Positions 23,832-36,300 of a stretch of 64,000 nt of DNA are shown one piece after another. The notes under the pieces were generated by a model, which was not told the DNA's origin, searched no databases, and saw nothing but the letters and a program-made list of their open reading frames with translations. Source of the stretch: Undaria pinnatifida. Its lineage: Eukaryota > Sar > Phaeophyceae > Laminariales > Alariaceae. Where the stretch lies: positions 4,445,994 through 4,509,993 of the forward strand of contig JABAKD010000019.1 of NCBI GenBank assembly GCA_012845835.1. The letters run 5' to 3'. Each line of letters opens with the position of its first letter. Position 1 is the stretch's first letter. The position numbers were made by a program, and so were the translations under genes.

Positions 23832-24478
23832 CTATCCCTTCGCTAATTCATTGCCAAATTTTTGTATGAGCATTACCGTCACGTACCTCTGAGAGACGCC
23901 GCGATAGGTATATATATATACTCGTGTAAAAAATTTGGATAGGAAACAAAATTGCAGTTGTTGTTTATTTACCTTTTTTTCGAAGTTCTGTTCGTCAAAC
24001 ATTGAGCGATAGTCCATACGGGATTGGTCAAACACGAGTCCCAATCCAAGCATCGTGGCAAGCACTCTATCTGCGGGCATTGTTCAATCGTTTCCCAAAA
24101 CTAATCTTCTTAAACACAGTATGAAGAGGTGTCCTGGAGATTTGGAGGATCCAAGGGTGGTGCCTCCATGATGACACCAACAAAATACGATAGTATTAAC
24201 ATTAAAACGACCATAGAGCGCGAGCCTTCGTGAGGTGGGTGTGTGGGGGTGTAGGTTGCAGCGTGTAAGGAATAAGTACGTAATTTTTAGAGCTGACCCT
24301 CGCTCATCAACGTGATTTTGATGAACTGCTTGGCAAAACTGTCGCAGTTTTCGCCCCGACGTTCTGCATCCTCCACGTTCCGAGATGCGGGGAAACTCAA
24401 CACGGTCAACAAATCATGGCGAAATTCCGTTTTGTACCATTTAGTATGCCGCGTCGATTGTAGTCGTCGCATTTGTAC
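23832..24478 (-). CDS. probable spliced gene, unknown function (last three exons)
   Basis: Three minus-strand exons join in frame at GT-AG sites. Exon A is 24477-24298 (acceptor TGCATCAG, donor GAGG|GTCAGC). Exon B is 24070-23973 (acceptor GCCCGCAG, donor AAAAAAAG|GTAAAT). Exon C is 23888-23832 (acceptor CTCTCAG, stop TAG). The joined product has normal protein composition, with segments such as KWYKTEFRHDLLTVLSFP, CDSFAKQFIKITLM and MLGLGLVFDQSRMDY, and ends ...KFGNELAKG. The B-C intron is 84 bp, so the frame also stays open unspliced. Further exons probably lie upstream: the minus frame to about 24,800, with FLEDVLSTLTCCIKEWERP, is coding-like, but I cannot fix that junction. An alternative is a short gene starting at the ATG at 24080, which has an in-frame stop just before it. 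I do not recognise the family. Confidence 0.45.
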
Positions 24479-24499
24479 TGATGCATAACCCAATTACAG

Positions 24500-25840
24500 G
24501 GCAAGCCCGGACAATTCGTCCATGCGCCGACCATTTAACAAACCATCACACGAAGTTTTTCTTGTAATACCAGGTGTGCGACGAAGTCAATCCATCCCTA
24601 TCACGCGCCTTTGTGCGCTGCATCGCGTCGTTCATCTTTTTGTACCCGTCTGCAACACACACCTTGCGGTCATTAGTCGGTCGCTCCCACTCCTTGATAC
24701 AACATGTCAACGTCGACAACACATCTTCCAGGAAAGCTCTCGGGGATTGTGAGGAGGGGAGCTTCGAACAACGCACATCTCTCCAACAGCGTAAATTGGG
24801 ACGATATCGGGGTAGTCTACATATTGCTCTGTGCATGTCTATACGTAAACCGGACGATATCGGTGTACTTATTGCACTGTGTAATAGAGTGTCGGTGGCA
24901 TCCTTGCGCTCAGTGGCCGCGCCCTTCGTGTATTCGTAGGCCGATTGCCACTGGTATACCGTAGGTACATATCCGTTTCGAGCTCTCACGGTTGTGAGCT
25001 CCATCATAGGGTTGTATATCTTGCAAAGAGGCGTTTAAGCCTCATTATTACGAGGTTTGGGGGAATCTATAGTCTCAATTCCGTTTGTTTCGAACAGTCG
25101 CATCTGCGATCTTCTTCACAAATATGGATGATTAGTTGACAGGCTTTGATTGGCAGGTGATATGCATCTACGACTATTCAGGGTGGGCTAATGTACTAAA
25201 GTGTCAGTATAGCTGGCAATAGATTCGGTAAGATATCTCACGGAGTCATGGTATATTGGACCACAAGAAGTTTCTCTTAAACAGAATATTCTTAGTGGAG
25301 CGGACAACCCGTAGAATCTAGCTAGCTTTTACCACAAGAGCGTTCTCGGTAACGGAACGTTCTTCCTCTGGACAAGATAGATAGAAGTAAGCGCGTTAAG
25401 CGCTCAAGGGAACATAGAACATCCAGGAGAACGTTCCTTGTACGTTCCATAGGTAAAGGTCCAGAAGAGAGCACAACAGCAATGCTGGGGTGAAGTCTGT
25501 GAGCTTCACCCCACCCCCACGCTCTCACTCCTTCCCCTCCTCTTCCTCCTCCTTCTACTTTCCTGTCTTCTCGAGCTTCTCATAGCTCAACGCCAATAAT
25601 GAGAAATCTATAGAGAAAAACCGGTGCTGTCTCCAAGCGAAGCTGATACCCCCGCGTCCTTTCCCTCCCACCTTCCGGCACCACGACTCCTTCACAACAG
25701 TGTATATCAGCATGTACACCGACAGAGTCAAAATCCCAACATAGGAAGTTCCGCGCGCGCGGGGGGTGAAGTTATGCGCTCCGAACACAGTTTGATCTCG
25801 ATCGACAGGTTAGCACGACATCACAAAGATAAAGCCTGAC
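24500..25840. other. possible upstream exon, then intergenic
   Basis: The minus frame at 24546-25007 may contribute an exon to the gene on its left. The rest shows only short frames. TAGTCTA lies at 24813. Confidence 0.35.
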
Positions 25841-25854
25841 CAATGACTACGAAT

Positions 25855-26330
25855 TCGTAATGGCGACGATGTTTCACAAGGCAAACAGCGTCGAGATTCT
25901 TTCGTCAATCATGCGAAACTTGTACATCGACCGACCGTCGAGACCACCTCATGTCAATAATCCAGCTGGCCGAGGACCCGCAGTGGCAAGTGTCCAAGGC
26001 CCACCGACGATACGAGAGGTCAGCTAACCGCAAAACAATTAGAGGCTCAAGACGATATGCTGCAACTAAAGCAAGAAGGAGTGATCTGTTACACTAAGAT
26101 GGTGCTGCTTAAATCGAAAGGACACACCGAGGACAAGCGCATCCCGCGGGAAACAAAACGTAAAACAGAGAACCCGCCACGTCAACAGCAAACAGCAACT
26201 GAGTCGATTGCCACGAACGAAGAAAACGATCTCGGTTATGGCTTCGTTTCGCCTTGGGTTGACTTCATCAACACATTTCCCGAAATTTGCGCAAGCAGCA
26301 GTGAGTCGGGCGTCCATCGCTGACAACACC
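25855..26330 (+). pseudogene. frameshifted coding-like segment, unknown
   Basis: A frame from ATG 25860 runs to about 26030, then needs a one-base shift to continue into a charged segment (TAKQLEAQDDMLQLKQEG, then Lys/Arg/Gln-rich) that ends near 26323. Composition resembles a coiled-coil or gag-like protein, but no diagnostic motif such as a CCHC knuckle is present. An antisense frame of 145 codons (26066-26500) competes with this reading. Confidence 0.25.
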
Positions 26331-26583
26331 GAGGCCTGATCTGAAACCCCTAACCTTTCCAGTGGATAGCTGAGCATCCGCGAATTAGTTTTGAGAGGAT
26401 TTGCAGCCAACTCTCCACGAAAAACAGCTAAACCACCAGACCCTCGAAACATCCCACACGAGAGAGGCCCCCGGACATGTTCTGCTATAGGAGGAGCCAC
26501 AATTGCGATTACAGAAACATCGTCAACGCGGAGGGAAACAGTGCTGCATCGGCTGAACCATGAATGATTGTTCTCGTACCTTA

Positions 26584-26829
26584 GATCGTTCTATGGTAGC
26601 CCCCCCAACTGTTTTTGAACGAATCACTGATTAATAGACCAGCTCCCGGCCAATTCTCCTCAAATTCGGTGCCCCTTGTCGCCCCGAAGTCACAGTCCGA
26701 CAGTCCAATGAAAACAAGAAAATATGTCAATGTTGTCTTTTTCGTAGCATCCTTCCTCGCGTCGATCAGACACGAAACATTCAATAAAGAAAATCGCTGG
26801 TTTTGGGCGGCGCTATCCTGGAATCAGCC
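26584..26829. mobile_element. 247-bp TIR element, copy 2
   Basis: It is collinear with the element at 20332-20578: it starts GATCGTTCTATGGTAGCCCC and ends in the inverse GGGCGGCGCTATCC...GAATCAGCC. Terminal repeats are more decayed on the right. The interior shares CTCCCGGCC, GGTGYCCCTTG and CCCCGAMGTCA landmarks with copy 1. No transposase and no certain target duplication were found. Confidence 0.65.
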
Positions 26830-29800
26830 ATCTTGTTTGCGGAATTGTCGTTTCTGGACATCGCAAGGTCCGCTAAGACCGATATAATAACCATAATTGA
26901 CTCTTTTCATCATCTGGATCACATTCAGGACGCTGTGTCACTACAATAATCAACCAGTATCGAAGCCCTCCTTCCCTTTGATACCGAAAAAGAGGAGCTA
27001 TCTAGACAAAAGATGGCCCTCTCAGCGTTACAGGTAGCTGCTGGCATTCGCCTCAGAAACTAAGGAAGCGGCAACTCTCAACACACGACGATCACGCGCG
27101 ACGCCGGAGACAACGGCATGAACTCCGTTTGCCGGCATGTCTCACCATGCGACGATTGTACGTGTGACACTGAAACAGCAACGCTACCCCAAGACAACTA
27201 CGCACATCACCGATCTTCCTTTACACCGTGAATAACTGGTGTACACCGATCTTCTCGGGCTCATATCTCCAGCTGCGCTTGGAGGGTTCTGCACGTCGGC
27301 AAGTTCACGGACGGGCACCGCAATAGTGAATGGTGTTGTTTTTCAAGAGGCAAGGCAAGGCGGCCCTAAGGTATTTTTAGGAAGATTAAATAATATCTCT
27401 ACCGTATAACACGGAAGAAAGCACACCCCCCTTAGATAACACATACGCCTACATGAGAACACCAGGTGATATATTGTTTGGTTCGTTTTTCGACAATAAG
27501 TTTTCTACCGGGGGTTCGTCGAATACCACACCCCCTACGGGGAACGCTTGGAAATAGTACCAATCTCCTATATATCACACCGTCTGGTTGGTACGACTTA
27601 CCCGCAACGGGCACCGGTTTGATGCTGACCGTGATCGTTCCGCGAGGCCTGAGGATCGAGCGTCTTCCTACGGACGGGCCGCGAGACTAAACGTGGGGCC
27701 ATCTCGGACAACGGCTACGAGCGGAGGTACCTTTTAATTTTTCAATATGCCCGGTTTGAGACACCCACACGAATGACTCAGCATCTCACTACCCAACACC
27801 TTTCGGCGGTTGTTTTTAGCCCAGCTAGTAATTCTTTCGTGGATTCATATCGGAAAGAGTACCGGCGCGGAAACTTATAACTATGAAGGTCGATGGTGGG
27901 TACTAGCGTGAGTGACCTCGATCGCCTGAAAAAATCGAAAAACGAACGAGACCTCCCACCGCGACGTTTGGTCGTCGAGAGGTGCTCTCTGGACACCCCG
28001 ATCCGCCATGAGTTTGCCGCTACTAACCCTCCGCAAAAAAACGGTAAATCGTAACAAAAACCGACGAACAATCGTCAACATCGCACGTGTGCTACCAAAG
28101 TATGTGAGATGGCCAACATTTCTCCACGGGGATTTATTATACGGCAACAACGTGCTTGGCCACCCGCGTGCCGCACTCTGGGCTCCGAGTACAAGCCCAC
28201 TTCGCGATACGTTTCGACGTATCCGCCAAGAAAGACGATCGGAGCCAGAGCTTTCACACACGTTGAAAATCCAACACGTTGAAACTCGAGAATACAGGAG
28301 ACAAAGCTGGGAAGAGAGACTCCGTGGATGCACCAAGATCAGCAGAGTACACCCCCAGATATACAACAAACAAGACGGAACGAGTGACAGAGACCCGCAC
28401 GGTCATCATCATGGAGACCCGGGTGTCGGTACCTGTCGAGTCTATCGCGACCACCAACAGCAACGGAACCGTTAAAGTTCGTGGAGACGGCAGGCAACCG
28501 CAACAGCATCAGTATCTCACACAATGAAGAGGTTGGCAGGCTTATGAAGAACATGTTGGACGTTAGAGGTAGGGAGATGGAAGTCCCAGCATGAGTTGAC
28601 GCGGCGGAGCCGGCCACTGAAGGTGTCAAGCCATGACCAGACACTCGACACTACGACCCAGGAAGGAAAGATGTCCACATATATATCAAACCCGGACACG
28701 CAACACTCATGGGAACAGTTATCAGTGATCCGGTTGATTCCCTTTCACGCAATCGACTTAACTCCCACCGACAGCAGAAATTACGTAACCTGGGACTGCG
28801 CACCGATTACATTGGGATGTGAAGCAGAGGTAGCGCACGAGAGACAAAAGCAAATGGAGAGCGCACCTGCAACTGGATCTGAACATCAGTCCGATGACTA
28901 TTAACACTGATGATGGTGTACGCTTCAAGTACGCCCCCTGTCCGCCGGAAAGCCCATCCGAAGGCATTGTTGGAATATGTAGGCGGTTGCGATCTCGAAC
29001 ACGCCGAAGAAGGTGATGTAACTGAAGAACAGGAAAACGAATACTTTAACCCGAGATGGACCAATACGAGCGTGCTGCCGAAGCGTAATCACAAGCTGAC
29101 AAATGCTACCGTGAAGGTCATAGAGCAGAGATAATGCAGACATCAGAAGTGACGGAAGATATGTCCTACCTTACTCAACATAATACTGTGGGTATAAGTC
29201 TGGTACGCAGTATCACGTCCACTTTGTCGGGATATGAAGGAGCCGACAAGCAAAGCATTCTTCGCGAGAAGCTCAGAGATAGGCCTCCGATATCAATTTA
29301 CTGTGTACCCGGTGGGTATACCCGAATGGATGCTATGCGTTTGCTGGGCAGAGTACGAGTTCAAACCCGGTGTGTTTCGGTGGCTGCGGGCTATTGTGTG
29401 GTCGTCGAGAAGCGTATACCCGAGCATTGACTGGTTTTCGGGTACCTGCTATCCGCATTCCCGGTCCATTGTGTTTGTACAACAATATCTAGGAACGAAT
29501 GAAATTTTGCAGAACCGCAATTTTGCGACGCGGGTACGTACACGGCGATCGCAATATATACCACCTGAGCACAAGCAGCCAGCAGACGAGCACCGTCGAT
29601 CTCTGTGTCGACGTTTTTTCCGCTTCTTCTGGGCAAAATGAATTGCCCACGAGGTGCGATCTTAAAGTCCAACCGAAAGTTCCGAAACGTTCGATGGCTC
29701 CCGCAGAATTCTCTCGCGAGACCAACAAGGAGAGCATCAGCGATAAAGATTTCTCTGTAGGGTCTCGCTTCCACAGCAGAAGCAGCGAAGCTTCACCGGA

Positions 29801-30130
29801 TGAAGACAGCGATGACTTCGCCGAGGAGGTACCACCGCCAACGGAATTACCGGTGGTAGCGGACATGGAGGCAACAATTATAGCTTTACCGGCTGATAGC
29901 TTTGTTAACCAAGTTACGAGGAAGGGCTGCCAGGAGGAGACAAGAAGCCCCTCAACATTCCCGTGTGGGACGACGTGGATTATTGCCTATCATAGAAAAT
30001 ATTTTGCTTTGTTCTATCTCAGTGTGAGCACGCGTGGCCATCAGTCACGTAGCCCGTTCTCCAGTGATGTGGGCCTCAGGCCCACGCGGAGGTTAGGGGA
30101 TATAGATCTGGGTAGCCGCTAGTTCCGCTT
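26830..30130 (+). pseudogene. decayed coding-like region, family not recognised
   Basis: Several plus-strand segments have protein-like composition but are broken by stops and shifts. Examples are near 27455-27560 (a PGDILFGSFFDNKFSTGG stretch in one frame), 28279-28527 (ERVTETRTVIIMETRVS, VPVESIATTNSNGTVKV), 28596-28904, 28910-29134 and 29134-29290. The last frame, 29499-30122, is the longest (207 codons) and its middle is acidic and Ser-rich (SSEASPDEDSDDFAEEVPPP). They may be remnants of one mobile or viral-like insertion or separate old exons. No catalytic motif is visible. Confidence 0.3.
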
Positions 30131-32186
30131 CTTTGCGAGAAACGGTGTACGACTTACTTTCTCTTTCGCGAAAATTGTCTTTTCGTTCAAACATTTTCTT
30201 CGATTTCGGGAACAACAGGGTGTGTATTGGTTATGTTCTATCCGTTGCTGTTTATAAAAAAAAAAAACATATCAACATACAAGGTTCCCCTCCGGGAAGT
30301 GCCGAAGGGAGTGGCGCAGGAACGAAACCCAAGCATCCAACATCTGACCGTCGGTGGGCAAATAAGATGTACCTGATGGTAGTGAAAACTACGGTTTTGT
30401 CCGCAGCTCGAGAAGCGGAGTGTGGGGAGGCGCCCTCCCGGGTACGGTTCGCTCTCTCCCCGTCGTGGTGGAGAACCGTATATAAGTGGTAATCCCATGA
30501 GTTCGTGTCCAGCGCCAGCACTCGTACGATGCGGACTTTTTATACGGGCGACTGTTATATAGACTCTAGACTATAGGCATATCGTACAAGAATTCAACCC
30601 TACTTGTCGAATAATTATGTTGCGTTAAAACATAATTTCGCTGCCTTTGATGCCTTTATTGTATGATATTCGACACATGGTGGGGCGGAAATACACTGTT
30701 ATCGTGTATTCGGGATACAATACCGTGAACAATTGCCCCCATTGTGTATACGTATATTCAATCGGAGGTACTCACGCACAATAAAGGCGAAATACGCCAC
30801 CGGGAGGCAAGCTCAGGCGAATCCTATGCATATCGCAAGCGGTATTATAGTCGGTTTTTCCAGGCGCGAGTAATGAGACGTATGCACCGGTATGGACCTG
30901 GCACATCGTAGACTCATTCCCGATTTCACTTGTATATGCTTTTGGTGGAGGCATGAATTGCGTCAGCTGTGATATATACGTGTACCACCTTGGGTTGTTT
31001 GTGTTTTCCCTGGGGTATTTATTCCTCATCTCCAGAGTAACTGGAGCCTGTCTTGTGACCACGGACTTGATTATGCGAGTTAATGTTAGAACAACAACAA
31101 CAACAACATGTCGCATCAACAATGGAAACTGCTCGTTCAGGTTGTTTTGATTAAGGAACAGCAGTACGCATTAATTAGCTCAAGTTCTGAATTTTCCACA
31201 ATCGCCACGCTGAAGTTGAGAGAAACACTCCAACACAAATGAGGGGTACGCGCCTAGTTCCCATCTCCGTCTAAATGGAATCACCCCGACGTGCAAGGTA
31301 CGGTTCGGGCTCCAATTTTTGACGGTACCTGTTTTTGGCGGGTACCCACAGGGTCATACAAACTGTAGGTTAATGTGATTTTCGGTCGATTTCGCCGCAG
31401 AAGAAGTGTTTCTTGCGTTTTTCACCTGATGATCTGCCCCAAGGTGGTACGATATGCCATATGTACTCGAACGATCGCTGTGTACCCACGCCCAGGCCGC
31501 CGAGAGTACGACCAGACACGATCCCTTTCGCTATTCCGAGCATCATCGTATATCTGCCTCGATCGGGGGAAGAGTCTGATGATATCTCGTTGCCGCGATA
31601 TGTGATACGCATGTATGTGCTTGATCATGAAGTAGAATTTGTTGCTATCTCCCCGTTTTCGTTTTTGTTTGTTTTTACACAAACAACACAGCTCGCTCGA
31701 ACCGTTTTCAAACACACACACGCTCTCGGCCCACCCGCATCCGGGATTGACGAGACAAATGACAACGTGTATCTGCACATAATGTCATACCGGTCGAGGC
31801 GAGGCTCTTTGTCCACGCTTCCGCCCTCGCTTCTTGAGCCCCGTATGAAGCGCTTCGCCTTTCATGTTGCTTCCTGCTCTCGCTAATTTCCGGATTCGTC
31901 GTCTAGCGATGAACTCGAGAATCCCGAAATCCCGAAGTATCTGCTACAGTGAGCGACCGCTGCACAGTTGTAAACAACAGCTCTGTCTGTTCGCGTATTG
32001 TAGCCGCCTGACAGCACCGTCCCGTGCGGTATCCACTTGGCATCTCCACAAGCGCGATCAACCAGACAATGCCAACTGCTGCTGTCAAAGATATGTATGT
32101 GCTCCGCCAAAAAAACATTAACCATAACGCCGAATTCTCTGAACAACGAACAATATGTTATTCTTATCGATTCTCGATTGCTAATA
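30131..32186. other. intergenic; one 157-codon frame of uncertain status
   Basis: A plus-strand frame at 31413-31886 is open for 157 codons from a TTG, and the frame begins at 31380 near a possible acceptor CGCCGCAG. It has no known domain. A segment at 31027-31108 (CTCCAGAGTAAC, TTGTGACCACGGACTTGATT, then (AAC)n) resembles 42700-42775. GGTCGATTTCGCCGCAGAAG near 31383 resembles 39484. Confidence 0.35.
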
Positions 32187-32190
32187 ATCT

Positions 32191-32573
32191 TGCTGTGGAT
32201 ACCATGTCTAGAACACGCCACGGAGCCCTTCCCTCCACGTTCCGCTGACGGATCCTCCGCGGCGGATACACCGCCTAGCGGATTCCCCGTAGCGGGACTT
32301 TGGAAGGCCCCCATGGATTGTTGATTTTATCCGAGAGCTGAGAGAGCACTGACAACTGCTCGCCCACCGCTCTCACTTACTTCCTTGCACTGGTGCTTCT
32401 TGCTTCTATGGGACTTCTTCTCATCCTCTCCTGTCTCTTACTCTGTCAACGGCCTGCTGTATCAGCCAGCGTCGTCACACACTTCGCCATCGTAGTTCAA
32501 CAGTGAGAAAACTCTGCTTATGCAGAGAGAAGTGCGATCACGACCCACCGACGGTCTCGACTACGAATCTTAC
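32191..32573 (+). repeat. 5' LTR of the gypsy element
   Basis: It begins TGCTGTGGATACCATGTCTA and ends ...ACTACGAATCTTAC, just before the primer site. It shares the whole GCTGACGGATCC...GCGGATTCCCC block and downstream sequence with the 3' LTR but is about 87 bp shorter near its start. Confidence 0.85.
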
Positions 32574-32590
32574 TGGCGTCTGACGGCAGT
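32574..32590 (+). other. putative primer-binding site
   Basis: TGGCGTCTGACGGC follows the 5' LTR directly. The TGG start matches the CCA 3' end of a tRNA. The tRNA itself cannot be named from this sequence alone. Confidence 0.55.
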
Positions 32591-32624
32591 TGAAAACCTT
32601 TTGCGTCGATTCGTAAGTCTGGAG

Positions 32625-33854
32625 ATGTCTACTGACCGAGAGTACCCCGACTCTTCAGCCGCAGAAAGAAATGCGCCACGCGCGGAAGGCCTTCAAACGC
32701 ATAAGGGAATAGACCAGAAGCCCCATCCGCGAGCGCCTGGCTCGCATCATGAACAAGCAGTTGAAGCGAATGGAATAAGAAGAGATCAGCGAGCTATCCG
32801 ACACAATTCCATGCTACAACAACTGGCAAGCATGAGTGTTTCAGGTAGTTCGTCTGCCGCTATGCCCGAGTCTGACCCTTCGAATCCTCTCCCTTTCCAA
32901 CCAGCTCCTGCGTACGCAGGAGTGTTGTCCGCCCCGAAAGCTGTCACGTTCACGCCCAACGACGTAAAGTAGCCTACCGCACGCCTAACTGGTAGCGCCG
33001 ATGTTGATGTCGCAGAGGTCTTGTCTCAGTTTCGCCTCGTTGTTGGTTTCCGAGCGTAAGCCGTATCTCCGCAAGACGAGAAGTTCGCGGATAATCTTGC
33101 CTTTGAGCATCTGCTACTGATTTGCGATGGTCCTTGTCTTACGCTATATTAGCAAAAAATGTCAGGAAGGATTGATTGGTGTACCAACGTTGTCAATGCC
33201 GAGAACATGAGTAATCCCGGTTCGTTTGCCCCACCTTCCACCTGGGAGAGCCTCAAATTAGCTTTCCTCGATATGCTCATGCCCTCTAATTCGGTGGAGG
33301 GATGCGACATTGAACTGGCGACTTTTAAGACCGAAAACGGCAAGACTGTATCAGCCTCTGCGCTACATTTCCGTGCTGTTATGGCTTGATTCGAATCGGC
33401 TGTCGAATCTAATGCCAGAGGTCGTACGCGTTGGGCAGCTATTACTGTCACACTGTGGCAACACAGTCTGCCACCCACATTGCAATTGTTACAAAATGGG
33501 GGAAAAAAAGTTACTTCCTTCAAAGAAGCTACCGAGCGTGCTCGTCGCCATGAGGCGACACGCCTCACTGGTGGGGCCGCCACTGTAAGCGCCATGCCAT
33601 TAACGCCTGTCCCAAACCGCGCTGCTGTCCGTTAGTTGCAGTCACCTAAGAGGCAGCAAGGCCAGCAAAGCCGTCAGCAGCAGGGCAGTCGTCAGCAGCC
33701 CCGCCAGCGGGAATACAGCGAGGGAACAACCAATGCAGACCCCGCCCCCACTGCAAATTGGGATATGTGCGACAAACCAGTAGTCCACGTGCCTGCAAAA
33801 GGCACGCGACATGCTGTCACGCCGCGAAAACAAGTACTTCGAAGTATGTTTTAA
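32625..33854 (+). pseudogene. gag region, broken
   Basis: The first frame opens at ATG 32625 and stops at 32972. Coding resumes at about 33000-33140 and 33159-33389, then shifts frame. Its capsid-like part includes a WESLKLAFLDM segment and a SLPPTLQLLQNG segment, the usual position of the LPP motif in gypsy gag. After a Gln/Arg-rich linker, a CCHC knuckle-like stretch at about 33755-33810 keeps one Cys and the His but has lost other ligands (Trp and Gly where Cys would be expected), so RNA binding is doubtful. At least two frame breaks are needed to read it. Confidence 0.65.
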
Positions 33855-34440
33855 AGCGCGACAGGTCGACCTGCCCCCGCGGCAACTCTCGTCGTGTCCG
33901 CCGCCCCCACCGCGACGACGACGACGACGAGGATGACGACGATGCCGCGGGCGCAGCACCCGTGGTGATTGCAATTGATGGAGCCCAGCTGTTGCAGCGT
34001 TACCTGCAGTTGGGACCCACCTTGCTACTTGCCCGGTAGGTGAGCTTAGCCCGTAGAGGAAACTCGTCGCAACAGTAGCAGTAGGTACTGAGTGTCTCGT
34101 ACCGAATGTCCTTGTCGATGGTAGAAGCAGTCACCAAGTTGACCGTGGTTTGTCTGTTAAGAGTGTCCTTGTCTCAGGTCGAAGTAGTCTGGTATCCAGC
34201 TCACTCCGTCCGCGCAAGCGGGTGACGTTTGCTGATGATACCCCGATGTCCGCGTGCGTGTCCGAATGTAGTCGTAGTACTCAGCGGCCACGCCGCACAA
34301 GCCTGAGTGTCATGGGTGAGGTTCGCCCAGAAAAAAAAAAATATAAAGACAACTGCGTGTAGCATAGGTCGATGCTGGCATGCAAACGCCATCCTCTTTC
34401 TTTGTTCCTTTCGTCTCGCCGAGTGCAGATTCCTAGCTCT

Positions 34441-35015
34441 GCAGAACACTATCCAGTATCCGCAATCACTGTGAATGCTGCTACTGATGCGTCTGTAGTT
34501 TCTCATGCATGGTTGAAGATACACACAACCTTGCATTCTGTCATTATCCAACCTGTCCCGCTGACCGCCGTTGCTTTACGAGCAGCGGATGGTTCGCCGT
34601 GGAATGTCTTAAGGTTTGTTGTTTTTTCACTCACATTTGGTACGATTACGCATGATTTTTTTTTTTTTTTTTGCACAATTTACTTTCCAGCTTCTGGACA
34701 AGCCGTGGTTACAGGTGTCATCCCTTCTCCTCTCCGGTTCTTGCCTTCAATTTTTATCGCGCATAGGGTTCAGCAATCCCACTGCTCGTCGATTTTTCAT
34801 CGAATGTTGCAAACTCACGCTCTCGCGCTTTCCGCAAGTCAATCTGCCCACAAGAAAAAGTCCCAACGAGTTTATACGAGTATGCACTCGGCGGGGCTCG
34901 AATTCACGAAACTGACCTATACCAGCCTCGCGGATAAGCTGATACGCCACCGGGGCGACCGGGTATATGTCGTTAGTTGTACCGTCTCTTGGTCCCGATT
35001 CAATACTCCTTGAAA
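34441..35015 (+). pseudogene. aspartic protease region, split by a SINE
   Basis: A frame from about 34441 carries a flap-like segment with RAADGSPWNVL and a hydrophobic strand, typical of gypsy proteases. The expected D[TS]GA active site upstream is not intact: the matching stretch reads NAATDASVVS. The frame is cut at about 34655 by a SINE, and the next protease-like residues (VVPSLGPDSILL) appear at about 34975 after it. A neutral linker then runs to 35455. Confidence 0.55.
34655..34962 (-). mobile_element. tRNA-derived SINE S1, copy c, inside the gypsy element
   Basis: It is in reverse orientation, with a poly-T tract (34655-34672) on the left as the complement of its A-tail and the A and B boxes near the right end (TGGCGTATCAGC and GAATTCGAGCC on the minus strand). 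It matches copies a and b across the body. No clear target duplication remains. Because it interrupts the protease frame, it is younger than the host element. Confidence 0.85.
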
Positions 35016-35759
35016 AACGTTTCACGTCCAATACGCTTGGAGCTGTTGTTAATCGGGAAAACCAAGTAATGCCTTTTTCTTCTACTGGTGATTCTATACC
35101 AGCAGTTCATCGTAGTAGCTACCCCGCCTCTCCTCCCGCTGATCCCTCCACTCCCCCTAGCGACCATAACCTGTCCGTCGCTGCTGTCCACCATGACGCA
35201 GAAGGAGTTGATGTCATGTTGCGTGAACGTGTCGATCTTAAACCTAGACACGAAGCTCTTATCGTAGCTTTTACTGATTGTCCCCCCACGCACGATTGTA
35301 CTGTTGTGGTAGAACCCCTACCCATGGTTGAGCTTGAGTGTTCGGAGTCTAGTAGGTCGTCCGTGTTGGAGAAAATTATTTTCGCTCGCACTCTTGCTAC
35401 TTGGCATGTCGCTGATGGTTCAGTAGCCGTGCAAAATTGCAAACCCGTCTTCTGATGGGGTTGAGCTACCTATTTATTTGTGTCTTGGTCAGTTATTCAA
35501 TGTGTCTGTAGTGACACCTGATCAATTGCACCTTAATGCCGTTGCGAAAACTCCTACATCAGTTGTCAAACTCGCTCAAGCCGGATCTGAAATTGAAGGC
35601 CCCCTGTCCAAAGCTTTTACTAACGCTAAGCTTACGTCTGACCAAAACGTCTCTGACCTAGATTTGTGCGCCCGGTACTGTCCTGTCTTTGCCTTGTCAA
35701 TGTCAGAGATAGGTCGTTGCCCCAATGCAGAAGCAACATTCTCATTGCCTCTTGACAGC

Positions 35760-36300
35760 CGTCCTATCGATTGTCCCCCGTGCCGTGCTAACCCTCAAGC
35801 TGAAACTGTCATTGATAAATGTGTTCACGGTATGCTTGAATGGGGCATCATTGAAGAACGTCCCCGCCCGTGGAGTAGCCCGTGTACGCTTGTCCCAAAA
35901 AGAAGCACGGTAGCCCTCGTTTCTGTGTTGATATTTTTCATACCCTCAACCGTATGTCTGCAAGAGCTGGCCCCTTTCGAAGCTAGATTCCTGTATGGAT
36001 GCAGGCGGAGGCGTCAAATTTATATCTACAGCCGATGTCCTCAGCGCGTTCTGCCAACTACCCGTCGCAGAAGAGCACATCATTCGTCACTCCGACCGGC
36101 AGGTGTTTGTTTTAAACGTATGCCTTTTGGAGTTTTCGATGCCCCAATGGTTGTTTCAACACATGATGTCTGTCACCTTGGTCCTGAGTCGAGTATTCTT
36201 ACGTACATGGACGATATTATTTGTCTTGATTCTACTTTCGAAGCTCACCTGAAATCCCTCGAGCAAATGTTCTCAGCGTTATAGGCAGCTGGTTTAACTT
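35760..36300 (+). pseudogene. reverse transcriptase domain, frameshifted
   Basis: The N-terminal part includes AETVIDKCVHGMLEWGIIEE and RPWSSPCTLVPK, standard gypsy RT blocks. FCVDIF and FISTADVLSAFCQLPVAEEH follow in other frames, then KRMPFGVFDAP and the catalytic YMDD box at 36204-36215 back in the first frame. The YMDD box is intact. At least two frameshifts lie between 35880 and 36110 and a stop at 36282. Confidence 0.85.
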
